From the NCBI GenBank assembly GCA_003566935.1, contig PXBM01000150.1:1-7972 (forward strand): a stretch of 7,972 nucleotides of DNA. Direction: 5' to 3'. Source of the DNA: Syntrophomonadaceae bacterium (GTDB lineage Bacteria > Bacillota > Dethiobacteria > DTU022). Below, piece after piece: positions 6,521 through 7,972 of this stretch. Every line of letters starts with the position of its first letter. The stretch's first letter is position 1. The translations under genes were made by a program, and so were the position numbers. The notes below the pieces were generated by a model that had not been told where the DNA came from, searched no databases, and worked only from the letters and a program-made list of their open reading frames with translations.

Positions 6521-6527
6521 TCCAGAA

Positions 6528-7319
6528 ATGTTCAACAACAAATCATTAACCTTATTAACAGTGGTAATCGCCGTTATCATGGCCCTTCTATTCAGCGGAT
6601 GTGGTCAGGGTGGAGAAACAGTCGTTTCAAATGAAAAACCGCAGTTAATACAAACTTACGGTGAAGCAGAGGTTTCGGCAGAACCTGATCTGGCCAAGGT
6701 CAGCCTGGAAATAGAAACCCGCAGTTCTTCTGCTGAAGACGCAGTAGAGGAAAATGCGGCACTTGCTAATGCAGTGCGGGAAACTTTGCTTGAGCTTGGC
6801 CTGTCAGAAGATGAAATTACTACCGGTTCTTACCGCCTGAGAACTATCCGGGAAGAAAGGCCGCGAGAAAGACCGCAACCTGATTTAAGAGAACCTGAAG
6901 TTGAAGAAATGGAACCTGAAAATGAAGAATTGATTTACTACCAGGCTAATAATGAAATCGTGGCAACTGTAACTGAAATTGATGCTGTTGGTGAAATAAT
7001 CGATGCTGCTGTTGCAGCAGGAGCGAACAGGGTTAGCCGTATCACCTTCGACCTGGAAGATTCCCAGGACTTAAAGATGCAAGCCCTGGCTGCAGCAACT
7101 GAACAGGCTGCCCAAAAAGCTGAAGCCATTGCCGGCGGCGCCGGCGAGTCAATAACCGGCCTCTACAGTATCAGGGAAGAAAGAACCGACTATAGACCCT
7201 TCCAGGTCCGGGAGGAAATGATCCAGGAAGAAATGGAAGCCGCAGACGCAGCTCCTACACCGATCACACCGGATGATGTCATCGTCAGGGCATCAGTAGT
7301 AGCAGAATATACATTCTAA
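6528..7319 (+). CDS. SIMPL domain (DUF541) lipoprotein
   Basis: With the start at ATG 6528 this is a 263-residue secreted protein. The signal peptide is a single lysine (K5), a hydrophobic core (7-22) and the lipobox FSGC with C25 as the likely lipidated residue. The SIMPL domain follows from about residue 40 to the end. It opens with YGEAEVSAEPDLAKVSLEIETR (44-65), continues with NAALANAVRETLLELGL (76-92) and EDEITTGSYRLR (94-105), then NNEIVATV, GEIIDAAVAAGANRVSRITF (155-174), and ends with KAEAIAGGAGESITGLYSIREE (197-218). Two strongly acidic or mixed-charge stretches (about 109-135, rich in R/E/P, and about 218-245) break up the domain. SIMPL proteins form oligomeric beta/alpha assemblies on the cell surface or in the periplasm, but their biochemical role is poorly defined, so no function is assigned. 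The gene is flanked by the divergent promoter region and a terminator, so it appears to be transcribed alone. Confidence 0.88.
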   Translation: MFNNKSLTLLTVVIAVIMALLFSGCGQGGETVVSNEKPQLIQTYGEAEVSAEPDLAKVSLEIETRSSSAEDAVEENAALANAVRETLLELGLSEDEITTGSYRLRTIREERPRERPQPDLREPEVEEMEPENEELIYYQANNEIVATVTEIDAVGEIIDAAVAAGANRVSRITFDLEDSQDLKMQALAAATEQAAQKAEAIAGGAGESITGLYSIREERTDYRPFQVREEMIQEEMEAADAAPTPITPDDVIVRASVVAEYTF

Positions 7320-7347
7320 GCACTGAAAACTTAATAACTATTTTTGG

Positions 7348-7379
7348 AAAATGGCGGCCTTTTAAAAGGCCGCCATTTT
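7348..7379. terminator. Bidirectional Rho-independent terminator
   Basis: A perfect 32-bp palindrome: AAAATGGCGGCC then TTTTAAAA then GGCCGCCATTTT. The GC-rich stem is flanked by A- and T-tracts on both sides, so it can stop transcription in either direction. It lies 28 nt after the SIMPL gene stop and 1 nt before the carB stop codon, serving both convergent genes. Confidence 0.9.
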
Positions 7380-7380
7380 A

Positions 7381-7971
7381 CTATTGATAGTAGCTTTGCA
7401 GGGAACATACTTCAACTAACATTTTATGCAGGGCCCGGATTCCCTCCAGGGCTGCCATTGCTCCCTGCATGGTTGTAATTATTGAAACCCCATGTTTAAC
7501 TGCCAGGCGGCGCATATGCGCTCCATCCGACTGCGCTCCCGAACCGGCCGGTGTATTAATGATCAGGTTAATCGTGCCTGCGTTTATATGATCAAGCAGG
7601 TTTGGCCTTCCGGAGCTGATTTTATTAACTTCTTCAACCGCCAGCCCGGCCTTATTAAGCACAGCAGCAGTTCCGGTCGTAGCCAGCAGTTCAAATCCCA
7701 TCTTTGATAGGGCCCTGGCTAACTCAACTGCCTGCGGCTTGTCACGTTCTGCAACAGTAATTAATATCCTGCCTTGCATGGGAAGAGGGGTTCCAGCAGC
7801 TAACTGAGCCTTGGCCATGGCCAAACCAAGATGCTGATCAATACCCATAACTTCGCCAGTTGAGCGCATCTCCGGGCCGAGGACAATATCCATCATGTCA
7901 AAACGGTTAAAAGAAAAAACTGCTTCCTTAACTGAATAATACAGTGGAATCTTTTCAGCAGTGAAATCTAG
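7381..7971 (-). CDS. carB: Carbamoyl-phosphate synthase large subunit, C-terminal part (5' truncated by the window edge)
   Basis: The minus-strand frame is open from the right edge to TAG at 7383-7381, giving the last 196 residues of a protein normally a little over 1,000 long. The first residues (AEKIPLYYSVKEAVFSFNRF) and LGPEMRSTGEVMG (codons about 7881-7843) are the end of the second ATP-grasp half, which uses ATP to phosphorylate carbamate. From about codon 7773 onward lies the MGS-like allosteric domain (GRILITVAERDKPQAVELARAL, LLATTGTAAVLNKAGL, NKISSGRPNLLDHI, INTPAGSGAQSDG, HMRRLAVKHGVSIITT). This domain binds regulators such as UMP or ornithine in characterised enzymes. The protein supplies carbamoyl phosphate for pyrimidine and arginine synthesis in the cytoplasm. 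The methionines at 7896 and 7893 are internal, not the start. Confidence 0.96.
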   Translation of the reverse strand, partial: LDFTAEKIPLYYSVKEAVFSFNRFDMMDIVLGPEMRSTGEVMGIDQHLGLAMAKAQLAAGTPLPMQGRILITVAERDKPQAVELARALSKMGFELLATTGTAAVLNKAGLAVEEVNKISSGRPNLLDHINAGTINLIINTPAGSGAQSDGAHMRRLAVKHGVSIITTMQGAMAALEGIRALHKMLVEVCSLQSYYQ

Positions 7972-7972
7972 A

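Larger units (their letters stand above)
6327..6527. other. Divergent intergenic control region
   Basis: This 201-nt AT-rich stretch separates the minus-strand transporter from the plus-strand lipoprotein. It contains candidate promoters on both strands, a 13-bp palindrome, three copies of AGTAAT (two direct, one inverted) and a longer interrupted inverted repeat, listed separately. No RNA gene is recognisable in it. Confidence 0.6.

Noticed and set aside
6453..6527. Upstream in-frame ATG giving a 25-residue longer SIMPL protein
   Set aside because: The extension is charged and would sit in front of a clear lipoprotein signal peptide. Its only upstream purine run (AGGGA, 6438-6442) is weak, whereas ATG 6528 has GGGGGAA at good spacing.
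6323..6580. Minus-strand 85-codon frame whose stop overlaps the start of the GPH transporter gene (ATGA)
   Set aside because: It runs antisense through the control region and the lipoprotein start, has no recognisable domain and is probably chance. The ATGA overlap comes from the sequence of the transporter start itself.
7492..7707. Plus-strand 71-codon frame within carB
   Set aside because: It is opposite a clear MGS domain and has no family features.
1..7972. Mobile element, CRISPR array, tRNA or defence-system signatures
   Set aside because: I looked on both strands for terminal repeats, transposase motifs, regularly spaced repeats and tRNA-like folds and saw none. The genes are ordinary transport and biosynthesis functions.

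Overview
The window looks like a chromosomal segment from a Clostridia-like Firmicute. The evidence is Shine-Dalgarno sequences ahead of most genes, use of GTG and TTG starts, roughly even base composition, lipoprotein signal peptides and a Gram-positive-style oligopeptide ABC operon. Several secreted proteins carry acidic stretches, which would fit a salt- or alkali-tolerant anaerobe, but that is only a guess. Nothing here fixes the genus.

Positions 1-4938 (plus strand) hold most of a peptide/nickel-type (Dpp/Opp, PepT family) ABC importer in the order D-F-[small ORF]-A-B-C. These are the 3' end of a first ATPase, a complete second ATPase, a 39-codon ORF, the lipoprotein substrate-binding protein, and two permeases. 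Spacing is tight (4-bp overlap, then 28, 32, 24 and 3 nt), so they are very probably one transcript whose promoter lies left of the window. The lipoprotein would capture substrate outside the membrane, the two permeases form the channel and the two ATPases drive transport. The substrate cannot be read from the sequence. Peptides are the default guess.

Positions 4944-6326 (minus strand) hold a GPH/MelB-type secondary transporter that converges on the permease gene with only 5 nt between the stop codons. A divergent intergenic region (6327-6527) contains overlapping candidate promoters, a 13-bp palindrome and a longer inverted repeat. It separates this transporter from a plus-strand lipoprotein with a SIMPL (DUF541) domain (6528-7319). 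A perfect 32-bp palindromic terminator (7348-7379) then separates that gene from the 3' end of carB (7381-7971, minus strand), the carbamoyl-phosphate synthase large subunit, which runs off the right edge.

I found no mobile element, CRISPR array, tRNA or rRNA and no convincing new multi-gene system. The most unusual item is the 39-codon ORF inside the transporter operon. It has an excellent ribosome binding site and looks like the two ends of a PIG-L/LmbE-type deacetylase gene joined by an in-frame internal deletion. The second most interesting place is the repeat-rich divergent control region.
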